Below, in pieces: positions 15,648-23,312 of a DNA stretch of 27,373 nt. This DNA is from Acetobacteraceae bacterium (GTDB lineage: Bacteria > Pseudomonadota > Alphaproteobacteria > Acetobacterales > Acetobacteraceae): positions 1-27,373 of the forward strand of contig JASHVB010000354.1 in the NCBI GenBank assembly GCA_030039695.1. Reading direction: 5' to 3'. Made by a program: the position numbers and the translations under genes. Under the pieces are notes generated by a model. That model saw only the letters and a list, made by a program, of their open reading frames with translations. It did not search any database and was not told the DNA's origin. The first letter of the stretch is position 1, and each line of letters begins with the position of its first letter.

Positions 15648-16388
15648 ATGTCGCTACTTCCTGACCTCACGAGCCGCGTCGCCTTGGTGACCGGCGGCTC
15701 ACGCGGCATCGGCCGCGCTATTGCACTGGCGCTGGCCCATGCCGGCGCCAATGTCGCGGTGAACTACCGCGAACGCGCCGACGACGCGCAGGCCGTCGCC
15801 GACGCGATCCGCGCCCGCGGCCGCCGCGCCATCGCAGTCCGAGCCGACGTGTCCGACAGCGCCGCCGTCACGCACATGGTGAACCAGATTGCCGCCCAGC
15901 TCGGCCCAGTGGACGTGCTGATCAACAACGCCGGCATCGCGCCGATCCGCACCGTGGACGAACTGACCGAAGCCGATTTCGACCGCACCATCACGGTGAA
16001 CCTGAAATCCGCCTTCCTCTGCACCCAGGCTGTGCTGCCGCACCTGCGTGCACAACGCTGGGGCCGCATCGTCAACATCTCCTCGGGCGCGGCGCGCGGC
16101 GCCGGCGGCATCGGCGTGCACTACAATGCGTCGAAAGCTGGCATGGAAGGCCTCACGCGCGGCTATGCCGCCCGCCTGGTCACCGAGGGCATCACCGTCA
16201 ACGCCGTCGCTCCGTCGTTGATAGACACCGACATGATGTCGGCACGACGGGACGATTACGCGAAACGCATCCCGCTCGGCCGCATGGGCACGCCGGAGGA
16301 GGTGGCCCAGGCCGCGTTGCTGGTGCTGGGCAACCCCTACATGACCGGCCAGACGGTGCAGCTGAACGGTGGCACGCATTTCATTTGA
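15648..16388 (+). CDS. SDR oxidoreductase, FabG-like
   Basis: A 246-residue classical short-chain dehydrogenase. The cofactor motif is TGGSRGIG (15-22), with NYRERAD after the second strand as in NADP-preferring FabG proteins. NNAG is at 93-96, and the catalytic residues are Ser145/Ser146 region, Tyr159 and Lys163 in YNASK. The end PYMTGQTVQLNGGTHFI is typical. It reduces a keto group or oxidises a hydroxyl; acyl-ACP reductase proper is only one option, since no other fatty-acid synthesis gene is near. The ATG at 15648 has GGAG 9 bases upstream. It sits upstream of the Rieske oxygenase on the same strand, but 635 bases away, so a shared transcript is doubtful. Confidence 0.88.
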   Translation: MSLLPDLTSRVALVTGGSRGIGRAIALALAHAGANVAVNYRERADDAQAVADAIRARGRRAIAVRADVSDSAAVTHMVNQIAAQLGPVDVLINNAGIAPIRTVDELTEADFDRTITVNLKSAFLCTQAVLPHLRAQRWGRIVNISSGAARGAGGIGVHYNASKAGMEGLTRGYAARLVTEGITVNAVAPSLIDTDMMSARRDDYAKRIPLGRMGTPEEVAQAALLVLGNPYMTGQTVQLNGGTHFI

Positions 16389-16495
16389 GACCCCTCGTTT
16401 CGGTGTCGTGACGTAAACCTGCTTTCCCGGTGTAAGGTCAGGCAGCGCCGGCCATGTCTGAACGCTGGCGCCCAGCCGGCAAATATTAAAAACCT

Positions 16496-16875
16496 ATGAG
16501 GAACCGCCCCGACGCGGCAGCGCAGACGCAAGGATGCCTCCAGCGGCTGGAAGCCTTCGTCCGAGAGATCGTCGCGCACGCCGCTGGCCAGGAGGCCCTG
16601 CTGCGGGACGTTGCTGTCGAGCCCGTGCGCCACAGGTCGAGCCCCGAGTCCGTCCCCGAACTGCACTGGGCATATGCTCACCACGGGACATTGCGCTGCT
16701 TGGGCGGCTCGCACGCGGGATCGAGACCGTGTCCAACAATGCCGAAAATGCCACCGGGGACCGGGAAAACATCAAGGACGAAGAGCGTGCAACGGCGAAC
16801 CGCGTCGCATATCTGAAAGCCGATAACGAGCTGTTGGTGGAAAGGACGTCGTTTGGCTCAGCAGTTGCAACGTGA
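16496..16875 (+). pseudogene. Possible small frameshifted gene
   Basis: Between the SDR and the Rieske genes the best protein-like text is split over two frames. The first part, frame of 16496, reads as a helical segment with LQRLEAFVREIVAHAAGQEA and continues to about 16670. The second, in the frame of 16534 from about 16683, reads SPRDIALLGRLARGIETV and then a charged helical tail with VAYLKADNELLVERTSFGS before TGA at 16873-16875. Joined by a single frameshift they would give about 125 residues. I recognise no family. No good ribosome site precedes 16496. The rest of the 635-base gap (16389-17023) shows only the Rieske ribosome site and a candidate promoter. Chance open frames in G+C-rich DNA are a real alternative. 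Confidence 0.25.
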
Positions 16876-16968
16876 ACGGCGGGGCGTCGCACCTGGTCGA
16901 GCTGTGTCGCCGAATCGGTGCCCTGCCGGAACGGAGCGCCGGCCCTCATCCGCTTGAACAGCCAACGT

Positions 16969-16997
16969 GTGCAATGCCGCCGCGCCCAGCTTAGAAT
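16969..16997 (+). promoter_or_regulatory. Candidate promoter of the Rieske oxygenase operon
   Basis: TAGAAT (16992-16997) matches the -10 consensus in 5 of 6 positions and lies 26 bases before the oxygenase ATG. GTGCAA (16969-16974), 17 bases upstream, matches the -35 in only 3 of 6. A weak -35 would fit an activator-dependent catabolic promoter, but no regulator gene is adjacent. Confidence 0.3.
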
Positions 16998-17023
16998 ACG
17001 CTTCAACCACCCAGGAGGACCCT

Positions 17024-18277
17024 ATGGACGGCAGCACAGCGCAGATCGGACGGGGCATCTCGCAGCACGCCTGGCCACCGGGTGTCACCCGCGTGCCCTA
17101 TTGGGTCTACCAGGAACCCGACGTTGCGCGCCGCGAGCAAACCCATATCTTCCAGGGGCCCGTCTGGAACTTCCTATGCCTGGAAGTAGACATCCCTAAC
17201 CAAGGTGACTTCCGCACCACTTTCGTCGGCGAGATGCCCGTTGTCGTCGTCCGTGGCGAGCACGGCGCGATCCACGCCTTCGAGAACCGCTGCGCGCACC
17301 GAGGGGCGCTGATCGTGCTGGATGACAGCGGCAATGCCAAGGACTTCGCCTGCGTGTACCATGCTTGGCGCTACGACCTGTGCGGCAACCTCGCCTCCAT
17401 CGCGTTCCGCCACGGCGTGAACGGCCAAGGTGGCATGTCGAAGGATTTCGACATGCGCTCGGTCGGCCCGCGGAAGCTGCGCACCACGACGTTCTGCGGC
17501 CTGGTGTTCGGCACGCTGTCGGAGGCGACGCCACCGATCGCAAAATTCCTCGGCGATGCGATCAGCGCGCGCGTCCGCCGCGTGCTGCAAAAGCCTGTGG
17601 AAGTGATCGGCCGCTTCACCCAGCCGTTGCCCAACAACTGGAAGCTCTATGCCGAGAACGTCAAGGACACCTACCACGCTAGCCTGCTTCATTTGTTCTT
17701 TGCCACCTTCCGCATCACCCGGCTGAGCCAGGGCGGCGGCATCCTGATCAGCGAGAGCGGGGCACACCACGCCTCCACCACGCTAGCCCCGCCACCGACT
17801 GCCGACACGACGTATCGCGACGCCGGCCTGCGCTCCGACAAGGAGGACTTCCGCCTCGCCGATCCCGGCCTGCTGGAGATTCGCAACGAATGGGGTGACG
17901 ATATCCAGTTGCAAATTCTCAGCGTCTTCCCCGGCTTCGTATTGCAGCAAATCCACAATTGCCTTGCGGTGCGGCAGATCGTGCCGCGTGGCACCGATGC
18001 GATGGACCTGCACTGGACCTATCTCGGCTTCGCCGACGACACGCCCGACATGCGCGCGCTGCGCCTGAGGCAGTGCAATCTGGTCGGACCCGCCGGTTTC
18101 GTATCGATGGAAGACGGCTGTGTCGGCGGCTTCGTGCAGCGCGGCAGTGCCACCGCTGAGGATGAAGAAAGCGTCGTGGAAATGGGGGGCAGCGGCACCG
18201 AAAGCCAGTCAACCCGCGCGACGGAATCAGCGGTGCGCGGCTTCTGGAAGAACTGGCGCGAGCTCATGGAGATCTGA
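17024..18277 (+). CDS. Rieske aromatic ring-hydroxylating oxygenase, large subunit (anthranilate dioxygenase/salicylate 5-hydroxylase-like)
   Basis: A 417-residue alpha subunit. The Rieske [2Fe-2S] ligands are Cys90, His92, Cys110 and His113 (NRCAHRG and CVYHAW). The mononuclear iron site is His218, His223 and Asp364 (DTYHASLLH and SMEDG), with Asp215 as the bridging acid. The N-terminus, with GVTRVPYWVYQEPDVARREQ and GPVWNFLCLEVDIPN, resembles AndAc of three-component anthranilate 1,2-dioxygenase and NagG-type salicylate 5-hydroxylase, as I remember them. It hydroxylates an aromatic acid using O2 and electrons from a ferredoxin. The start has a perfect AGGAGG at 17013-17018; a longer frame to 16967 lacks this. 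The small subunit follows after 2 bases. No ferredoxin or reductase gene is in the window. Confidence 0.93.
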   Translation: MDGSTAQIGRGISQHAWPPGVTRVPYWVYQEPDVARREQTHIFQGPVWNFLCLEVDIPNQGDFRTTFVGEMPVVVVRGEHGAIHAFENRCAHRGALIVLDDSGNAKDFACVYHAWRYDLCGNLASIAFRHGVNGQGGMSKDFDMRSVGPRKLRTTTFCGLVFGTLSEATPPIAKFLGDAISARVRRVLQKPVEVIGRFTQPLPNNWKLYAENVKDTYHASLLHLFFATFRITRLSQGGGILISESGAHHASTTLAPPPTADTTYRDAGLRSDKEDFRLADPGLLEIRNEWGDDIQLQILSVFPGFVLQQIHNCLAVRQIVPRGTDAMDLHWTYLGFADDTPDMRALRLRQCNLVGPAGFVSMEDGCVGGFVQRGSATAEDEESVVEMGGSGTESQSTRATESAVRGFWKNWRELMEI

Positions 18278-18279
18278 CC

Positions 18280-18750
18280 ATGTCCGACGCTGAAACCCTG
18301 TTCCGTCTGTCGTCGCTGAACACCGCTTATGCGTCCTGCATCGACGCCGATCGGCTCGAGGATTGGCCTGCCTTTTTCGTCGAACGCTGCCTCTACAAGA
18401 TCACCAGCGCCGACAACCATAAGCGCGGCTATGCCGCCGGAATCGTCTATGCGGATTCGCGCGCGATGCTGGAAGACCGCGTCTCCGCGCTACGCAACGC
18501 AAACATTTATGAGCGCCACTCATACCGCCACATCGTCGGCATGCCGTTGCTGGTGAGCTCAGCGGACGAAACTGCGGCGGAAACCCCCTTTGTGGTGATC
18601 CGCACGATGCGAGATGGCCGCATGGACCTCTTCGCCACCGGCGTCTACCTCGACCGCGTGCGCGAAGACGACGGCAGGCTGCGTTTCGTCGAACGCCTGG
18701 TGATCTGCGACAGCCAGCGCTTCGACACGTTACTGGCGATCCCCTTGTGA
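18280..18750 (+). CDS. Ring-hydroxylating oxygenase, small (beta) subunit
   Basis: A 156-residue NTF2-fold beta subunit that packs with the large subunit into an alpha3beta3-type oxygenase; it is structural rather than catalytic. Typical stretches are LNTAYASCIDADRLEDWPAF near the start, NIYERHSYRHIVG (about 76-88) and the central strand VVIRTMRDGRMDLFATGVYLD. Length is typical (about 155-180). It starts 2 bases after the large-subunit stop, with GGAG at 18268-18271 lying in the end of that gene, so the two are co-translated. It is followed at once by a strong hairpin (18752-18779), so the transcript probably ends here and contains no electron-transfer gene. Confidence 0.9.
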   Translation: MSDAETLFRLSSLNTAYASCIDADRLEDWPAFFVERCLYKITSADNHKRGYAAGIVYADSRAMLEDRVSALRNANIYERHSYRHIVGMPLLVSSADETAAETPFVVIRTMRDGRMDLFATGVYLDRVREDDGRLRFVERLVICDSQRFDTLLAIPL

Positions 18751-18751
18751 C

Positions 18752-18779
18752 CAACCTCGCCCGCGCAGCGGGGAGGTTG
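18752..18779 (+). terminator. Strong hairpin directly after the oxygenase operon
   Basis: CAACCTC (18752-18758), one bulged G, CCCGC (18760-18764), loop GCA, GCGGG (18768-18772) and GAGGTTG (18773-18779): 12 paired bases with one bulge, beginning two bases after the stop. No T-run follows. It resembles the hairpin at 20259-20293, so it may be a dispersed element doing terminator duty. Confidence 0.5.
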
Positions 18780-18888
18780 AGACGCGGATCGTCGAGGGGT
18801 CGGGGCCAGCGCGCGGCTTGCGGTATTCCCAGGCGTTGCCAGGCTGTACGACCTGATTCCGGAAAAGGAACATGCGATCGACCTGACC

Positions 18889-19050
18889 TCATGAGAGATG
18901 ACGGTTCGCTTGGCCGGTAATGGCTTCCGCCAACTTCCCGAACATGTCATCCAAACGCAGCCGCTTGCGACCGAGCGCGGTCAGTGCCAACGGCGCCGGC
19001 GCGAATTCCGCTAACCTGTAACTGACCACGATGCTGGTGTAGCCGCACAT
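18889..19050 (-). CDS. Possible small protein, unknown
   Basis: A 53-codon frame from ATG at 19050 to TGA at 18889, in an otherwise gene-free 352-base gap. It begins MCGYTSIVVSYRLAEF, has a basic centre LGRKRLRLDDMF and a helical tail KLAEAITGQANRHLS. By hand count 40 of 53 third codon positions are G or C, as expected of coding DNA here, but a chance frame would often give the same. There is no clear ribosome site; the upstream bases on that strand offer only a poor GAGATG. No family recognised. It could equally be the remnant of a longer gene. Confidence 0.25.
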   Translation of the reverse strand: MCGYTSIVVSYRLAEFAPAPLALTALGRKRLRLDDMFGKLAEAITGQANRHLS

Positions 19051-19102
19051 TGCTGGTGCATCTCATCACTCTGAACTATGAAGCGGGCCGACACACCACA
19101 AC

Positions 19103-20251
19103 ATGCAGCGCGCCACCATCATGCACACTCGATGCTTGAGCCTCGTGGCGGCGATCGCGTCGGTTGCCGTGTTCGGTATCGGCATCGGGCAATCCGCACC
19201 GTTGCTGGCGCTGTTGCTGGAAACCCGCGGCACCGACGTGGCGCTGAACGGCATCAACGCCGCGGCCGCATTCGTCGGGGTGATTGTCGGCCCCTGGTTC
19301 GCGCCGGTAGCCGTGCGCCGTGTCGGCATTGCTAACTTCCTGCTGTTGTGCCTCGCTCTCGACATCACGTTTTTCCTGTCGATGAAAGTCTTCAACGGCA
19401 TCGGCCCCTGGTTCATTCTGCGCTTTCTGCTCGGTCTCGTCGGCGCCAATATCTTCACCGCCAGCGAGGCCTGGATAAACCTGCTCGCAGCCGGCGAACG
19501 CCGAGGTCAGATCGTCGGCCTCTATGCGGGCACGCTCGCAGCCGGGTTTGCTATTGGGCCGTTGATTCTTTCACTCACCGGGGTCCTCGGCTGGGCGCCC
19601 TTTATCGCCAACGCATGCATCACCGCTGTCGCCGCGCTGCCCCTGCTTGCGGTGCGTAGCCGCACGACAGAATTCACAGCGCAGAAGCGGGCAACGCTGC
19701 GCTCTATCTTCGCTCGCGCGCCGCTTATTCTGAGTGCCGTCGCCTTGTTCGGGTTGTACGAATCGGCGCTGATGACGCTGCTGCCGGTATGGGGCGTTCG
19801 CACCGGCCTGAGCGACCGCTTCGCAGCAGCGACCGTATCGGGCGTCTATCTCGGCGCCCTCGCATTGCAGGTGCCGGTCGGCATGGTCTCCGACAGACTG
19901 TCGCGTCGCACTGCTTTGCGGCTGTGTGGCGTTGTTGGCCTCGTCGGCGCTGCGTTGCTTCCGGCGTTCTCGGCGAACCAGGTCTCGTTATTTGCACTGT
20001 TGTTCCTATGGGGTGGGATCGCCTCGGGCATCTATCCGATCGCGCTGAGCATGGCCGGAGATCGCTTCCACGACGCGGAGCTCGTCGGCGTAAACGCTGC
20101 ACTGATCAGCGCTTACGGCCTTGGCGCACTTGCGGGACCTGCGCTCGGCGGCGTCGCGATGGACGCATCGAATCCGGACGGCTTGCCGGCCTTTTTCGTC
20201 GCGTTGTTTGTCGGCTTTACGCTCGCGATAGGCCGGCGATCACGGAACTGA
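19103..20251 (+). CDS. MFS transporter, YcaD-like
   Basis: A 382-residue inner-membrane protein with about 12 hydrophobic segments and short loops. The first helix runs SLVAAIASVAVFGIGIG, the helix-4 region has WFILRFLLGLVGANIFTASE, and the cytoplasmic loop before the C-terminal half holds a charged stretch around RSRTTEFTAQKRATLR. GMVSDRLSRRTALRL is a clear loop 8-9 MFS motif. The pattern ASEAWI...GERRGQIVGLYAGT recalls YcaD-type permeases with no known substrate. Starts at 19103 or 19121 are both possible and neither has a good ribosome site. The oxygenase hairpin upstream suggests separate transcription; an aromatic-acid uptake role is only a guess from proximity. A hairpin at 20259 follows the stop. 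Confidence 0.85.
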   Translation: MQRATIMHTRCLSLVAAIASVAVFGIGIGQSAPLLALLLETRGTDVALNGINAAAAFVGVIVGPWFAPVAVRRVGIANFLLLCLALDITFFLSMKVFNGIGPWFILRFLLGLVGANIFTASEAWINLLAAGERRGQIVGLYAGTLAAGFAIGPLILSLTGVLGWAPFIANACITAVAALPLLAVRSRTTEFTAQKRATLRSIFARAPLILSAVALFGLYESALMTLLPVWGVRTGLSDRFAAATVSGVYLGALALQVPVGMVSDRLSRRTALRLCGVVGLVGAALLPAFSANQVSLFALLFLWGGIASGIYPIALSMAGDRFHDAELVGVNAALISAYGLGALAGPALGGVAMDASNPDGLPAFFVALFVGFTLAIGRRSRN

Positions 20252-20258
20252 GGCCCAC

Positions 20259-20293
20259 CTCGCCCTTGGAAGCGGGGATGCCGAAGGGGCGAG
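20259..20293. terminator. Hairpin between convergent MFS and phosphohexomutase genes
   Basis: CTCGCCC (20259-20265) pairs with GGGCGAG (20287-20293), extended by CAC/GTG outside with a 2-base bulge; the loop is 21 bases. It lies 8 bases after the MFS stop and 70 bases beyond the end of the convergent mutase gene, where it could serve both. No T-run. The left half, with CACCTCGCCC and AGCGGGGA, resembles the element at 18752. Confidence 0.4.
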
Positions 20294-20362
20294 ATGTGCA
20301 CTTCGTTCCCACCTCCTCTTTCCCGCCGCCGAGGCGCGAGGAAAAGCTCACTCCAGCCGTAG

Positions 20363-21772
20363 TCAGTGCCCTGCGTGACTTCCGGAAAAGTCCGGCGGCG
20401 GCAGGCCGGACCTTTCCAACTGCCGCACTAGCGCCGCCTCCAAGCGCTCCAACCCCGCAGCAGACGAAGCCTCGGCCCGAGCCACCAGCACCGCCTGCGT
20501 GTTCGACGCCCGCAGCAACCACCAGCCATCCGGCGTGTTCACCCGCACGCCGTCAACATCCGACACATTCGCGCCTTCTGCACGCAGGCGTGCTGCGACT
20601 TCGTCGATCACCGCGAACTTCCGAGTCTCATCGCAGTCAAACCGCACCTCCGGCGTGTTGACCACCTGCGGCAACGCATCGCGCACCGCCGATAGCTTCT
20701 GCTGCATCCGCGCGAGGATTCCCAACGTGCGGACCGCCGCGTACAGCGCGTCGTCGAAGCCATACCAATGATCGGCGAAGAAGATATGCCCCGACATCTC
20801 GCCGGCCAGAGGTGATCCCGTCTCGGCCATCTTCGCCTTAATTAGCGAGTGGCCTGTTCGCCACATCAGCGGCTTGCCACCAGCGCGGGCGATCTCGTCG
20901 AACAGCACCTGGCTCGCCTTAACATCGGCGATGATTGTTGCACCCGGACGCACGCGCAGCACGTCGCGCGACAGCAAGACCATCAGCTGGTCACCGAACA
21001 GAATGTGGCCAGTATCGTCGATCACGCCGATGCGGTCGGCGTCGCCGTCGAATGCGATACCAATGTCGGCCTTCCGCGCCTGCACTTCGCGAATGATCTG
21101 CTGCAGGTTTGCCGGCACCGTCGGATCGGGATGGTGCGCCGGGAACGTGCCGTCGATCTTGGCGTTCAGTACCACATGCTCGCCTGGCAGCGCGGCGACC
21201 AGCCGCGCCAGCACGTCACCTGCCGAACCGTTGCCATTGTCCCACACCACCTTCAGCGTACGGTCGCCGCCGTCCCAATCGGCCAGCAATCGGGCAATGT
21301 AATCGGCGGCGATGTCGATGTTGCGTTCCGGTGCGCCGGTCTCCTCCACGACGTCGCCCATCTCGGCGAGGGCGCCCAGCCGCCTGATGTCCGCGCCGAA
21401 GAATGGCTTGCGGCCGAGCATCATCTTGAAGCCGTTGTAGTCCGGCGGATTGTGGCTGCCGGTGACCATGACCGCGCCGTCAGTCCTCAGCCCCGTCGCT
21501 GCGTAGTACAGCATCGGCGTCGGGCAGATGCCGATGCGCATCGCCTCGATGCCGCTGCGGCTCAGGCCCTTTGCCAGGGCCGCCTCCAGGGCCGGACTGG
21601 ACAGCCGCCCATCATAACCCACAGCCGTGGTGCGCCCGCCCGTCTGCGCGACGATCGAGCCGAAGGTACGGCCGATCGCGAATGCGTCCTCCTCATGCAG
21701 TGTGCGGCCGACGATGCCGCGGATGTCGTATTCGCGCAGCGTCGTGGGATCGAAGCGGTGGCTGAATCTCAT
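20363..21772 (-). CDS. Phosphomannomutase/phosphoglucomutase
   Basis: A 469-residue alpha-D-phosphohexomutase that interconverts hexose 6-phosphate and 1-phosphate. The phosphoserine loop is TGSHNPP with Ser106 (104-110). The magnesium motif is DGDADR with Asp242, Asp244 and Asp246, and the sugar-recognition loop is GEMSGH (324-329), the form shared by the dual-specificity AlgC-type enzymes. The N-terminal YDIRGIVG (15-22) and C-terminal phosphate loop RASNTQ are intact. It starts 4 bases after the galU stop, so the two form an operon producing UDP-glucose from glucose 6-phosphate. Which of Pgm, ManB or AlgC is the best name depends on kinetics not visible here, so no symbol is given. Confidence 0.93.
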   Translation of the reverse strand: MRFSHRFDPTTLREYDIRGIVGRTLHEEDAFAIGRTFGSIVAQTGGRTTAVGYDGRLSSPALEAALAKGLSRSGIEAMRIGICPTPMLYYAATGLRTDGAVMVTGSHNPPDYNGFKMMLGRKPFFGADIRRLGALAEMGDVVEETGAPERNIDIAADYIARLLADWDGGDRTLKVVWDNGNGSAGDVLARLVAALPGEHVVLNAKIDGTFPAHHPDPTVPANLQQIIREVQARKADIGIAFDGDADRIGVIDDTGHILFGDQLMVLLSRDVLRVRPGATIIADVKASQVLFDEIARAGGKPLMWRTGHSLIKAKMAETGSPLAGEMSGHIFFADHWYGFDDALYAAVRTLGILARMQQKLSAVRDALPQVVNTPEVRFDCDETRKFAVIDEVAARLRAEGANVSDVDGVRVNTPDGWWLLRASNTQAVLVARAEASSAAGLERLEAALVRQLERSGLPPPDFSGSHAGH

Positions 21773-21776
21773 GCGA

Positions 21777-22652
21777 TCACATCCCTGTGTAGTGCTTCAG
21801 GAACGCACGCACCGCCGGCCCCAGGTCGGAGCGTTTCAACGCAAAGGCGATCTGCGCCTCGAGAAATCCGACCTTATCGCCGCAGTCGAACCGTTTGCCT
21901 TCATAGCGCAGTCCGTGGAACGGCTGCTCGCCGATCAGTTTCGCCATACCGTCGGTCAACTGCACTTCGCCGCCTGCGCCGCGTTCCATGCGCGCAAGAT
22001 GGCCGATCACTTCTGGCATCAAGACATAGCGCCCAATGATGGACAGATTGGATGGTGCCTCCTGCGGCATAGGCTTTTCCACCAAGCCCAGAACTTCCAC
22101 CAGCGTACCGTCGTCCTTGCCGATCTTCAGGATGCCGTAGCGATTGGTGTGCTCTTTCGGCACTTCCGTTACCGCCACCACGTTGCCGCCGGTGTCGCGA
22201 TAGACGTCGGCGAGCTGGCGCAGGCACGCCGTCTCCGACAGCACCAGATCATCCGGCAGCATAATGGCGAACGGGTCGTCGCCAACAAACGCGCGGGCAC
22301 ACCAGATTGCGTGCCCAAGCCCCAGCGGTACCTGCTGGCGCACCGTCACCAGCGAGCCTGGCTCCACCTGCGTATCAGCCAGCGCCGCCAGTGCATCGGT
22401 CTTATTGCGTTCGCGCAGCGTCGCCTCCAGTTCGAAGGCGACATCGAAGTGTTCCACGAGCGCCGTCTTGCCGCGGCCGGTGACCATGCAGAATTGCTCG
22501 ATGCCGGCCGCGCGCGCCTCCTCGATCGCGTACTGGATCAGCGGCTTGTCCACCACCGGCAGCATCTCCTTGGCGATGGCCTTGGTGGCAGGCAGGAATC
22601 GGGTACCCAGGCCGGCGACGGGCAGAACGGCCTTGCGCAAAGGCTTGATCAC
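21777..22652 (-). CDS. galU: UTP--glucose-1-phosphate uridylyltransferase
   Basis: A 291-residue nucleotidyltransferase making UDP-glucose. The N-terminal motif PVAGLGTRFLPATKA (11-25) with IAKEMLPVVDKP is the GalU signature; LPDD is in the middle, VEKP and EVQLTDG follow, and DCGDKVGF lies near the end. I place the start at GTG 22652: GGAGG lies 7 bases upstream and the protein then begins IKPLRKAVLP as relatives do. A longer ATG frame to 22712 would add 20 unconserved residues and ignore that box. It is transcribed with the phosphohexomutase 4 bases downstream, which supplies its glucose 1-phosphate. UDP-glucose would feed exopolysaccharide, cellulose or LPS sugars. Confidence 0.95.
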   Translation of the reverse strand: MIKPLRKAVLPVAGLGTRFLPATKAIAKEMLPVVDKPLIQYAIEEARAAGIEQFCMVTGRGKTALVEHFDVAFELEATLRERNKTDALAALADTQVEPGSLVTVRQQVPLGLGHAIWCARAFVGDDPFAIMLPDDLVLSETACLRQLADVYRDTGGNVVAVTEVPKEHTNRYGILKIGKDDGTLVEVLGLVEKPMPQEAPSNLSIIGRYVLMPEVIGHLARMERGAGGEVQLTDGMAKLIGEQPFHGLRYEGKRFDCGDKVGFLEAQIAFALKRSDLGPAVRAFLKHYTGM

Positions 22653-22669
22653 AAAGAACCTCCACTGTG

Positions 22670-22686
22670 GGCCGGTCGATCCGGCC
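22670..22686 (-). promoter_or_regulatory. Small perfect hairpin in the galU leader
   Basis: GGCCGG (22670-22675), loop TCGAT, CCGGCC (22681-22686), 17 bases before the galU GTG on the minus strand and 80 bases after the J-domain gene. It could end the upstream transcript or lie in the galU leader. In DNA this G+C-rich such 6-bp stems also arise by chance. Confidence 0.25.
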
Positions 22687-22766
22687 GAGTTCGCTCGTGC
22701 AGCATGTGGCACCTGCGCGCGGAGCGGAACTCACACGTGCTGCGATGCCCATCACGACCTTGAGCA

Positions 22767-23270
22767 TCAGGCATGCCCCCCGCGGCCCAGCAGCACGTCG
22801 CGCGCCATGTTGACGCGTGCCGCCAGCCAGTCGGAGCCGCCACTGTCGGGATGGGCGGTGCGCATTAGCCGGTGATGCGCCGCGCGAATGTCCGCATCAC
22901 TGGCTCCCGGTTGCAAACCAAGCACTTCATACGCCTCGCGGCGTGTCATACCACCTCCACTCGCACGCGGCGGTTCGGCACGATTATTCGTTCCGGCGCC
23001 ACCCCCCGGAGGTGGCGGCGCCGCACGATTGCCTTGCCGGCTTGCCTGCCAGCGGTTCCAGATCAGTGGCGCGAGCATTGCCAAGGCGCCGAGCGCCGGT
23101 GTGGCGCGTCCGGTCACCACCAGCAAAACTGCGAGCGTGAGCCCGGCCAGCGCGCCGATCCAGAGCAGCAACGACTTGATGGTGGTCACGGAGGCGCGCT
23201 CGAAGGCACGCAACCCTCCGAGGAACAAGAACAAGGTTAGGCCGCCGATGACCAGCCAGAGCATGCGCAC
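22767..23270 (-). CDS. Membrane-anchored J-domain protein (TIM14/DjlA-like layout)
   Basis: A 167-residue protein with hydrophobic segments at about 3-20, 32-53 and 57-71, a proline/glycine-rich linker (84-107) and a C-terminal J domain. The J domain begins MTRREAYEVLGL (108-119) and has the essential HPD at 140-142 in MRTAHPDSGG, so it should stimulate a DnaK-type ATPase at the membrane. The domain at the extreme C-terminus, about 60 residues, resembles Pam18/TIM14-type proteins common in alphaproteobacteria. The start at 23270 is GTG; an ATG at 23264 two codons later is equally plausible, and neither has a clear ribosome site. It lies 42 bases after the SDR gene and 114 before galU, all on one strand. 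Client process unknown. Confidence 0.85.
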   Translation of the reverse strand: MRMLWLVIGGLTLFLFLGGLRAFERASVTTIKSLLLWIGALAGLTLAVLLVVTGRATPALGALAMLAPLIWNRWQASRQGNRAAPPPPGGGAGTNNRAEPPRASGGGMTRREAYEVLGLQPGASDADIRAAHHRLMRTAHPDSGGSDWLAARVNMARDVLLGRGGHA

Positions 23271-23312
23271 AATGTGCGCGGTCGCCGGCGCAACCGCAAC
23301 GGATTGCGGGTA

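Noticed and set aside
16494..17006. 170-codon minus-strand frame across the gap before the Rieske gene
   Set aside because: Arg/Ser/Ala-rich low-information text that also crosses the promoter and leader of the oxygenase; the plus-strand split frame looks more protein-like, though still doubtful.
20849..22039. 396-codon plus-strand frame opposite the phosphohexomutase and galU
   Set aside because: Long antisense frames are common opposite G+C-rich genes; the minus-strand proteins have complete catalytic motifs.
21627..22763. 378-codon plus-strand frame opposite galU
   Set aside because: Antisense shadow rich in His, Arg and Gln; it conflicts with galU, which has a clear ribosome site and signature.
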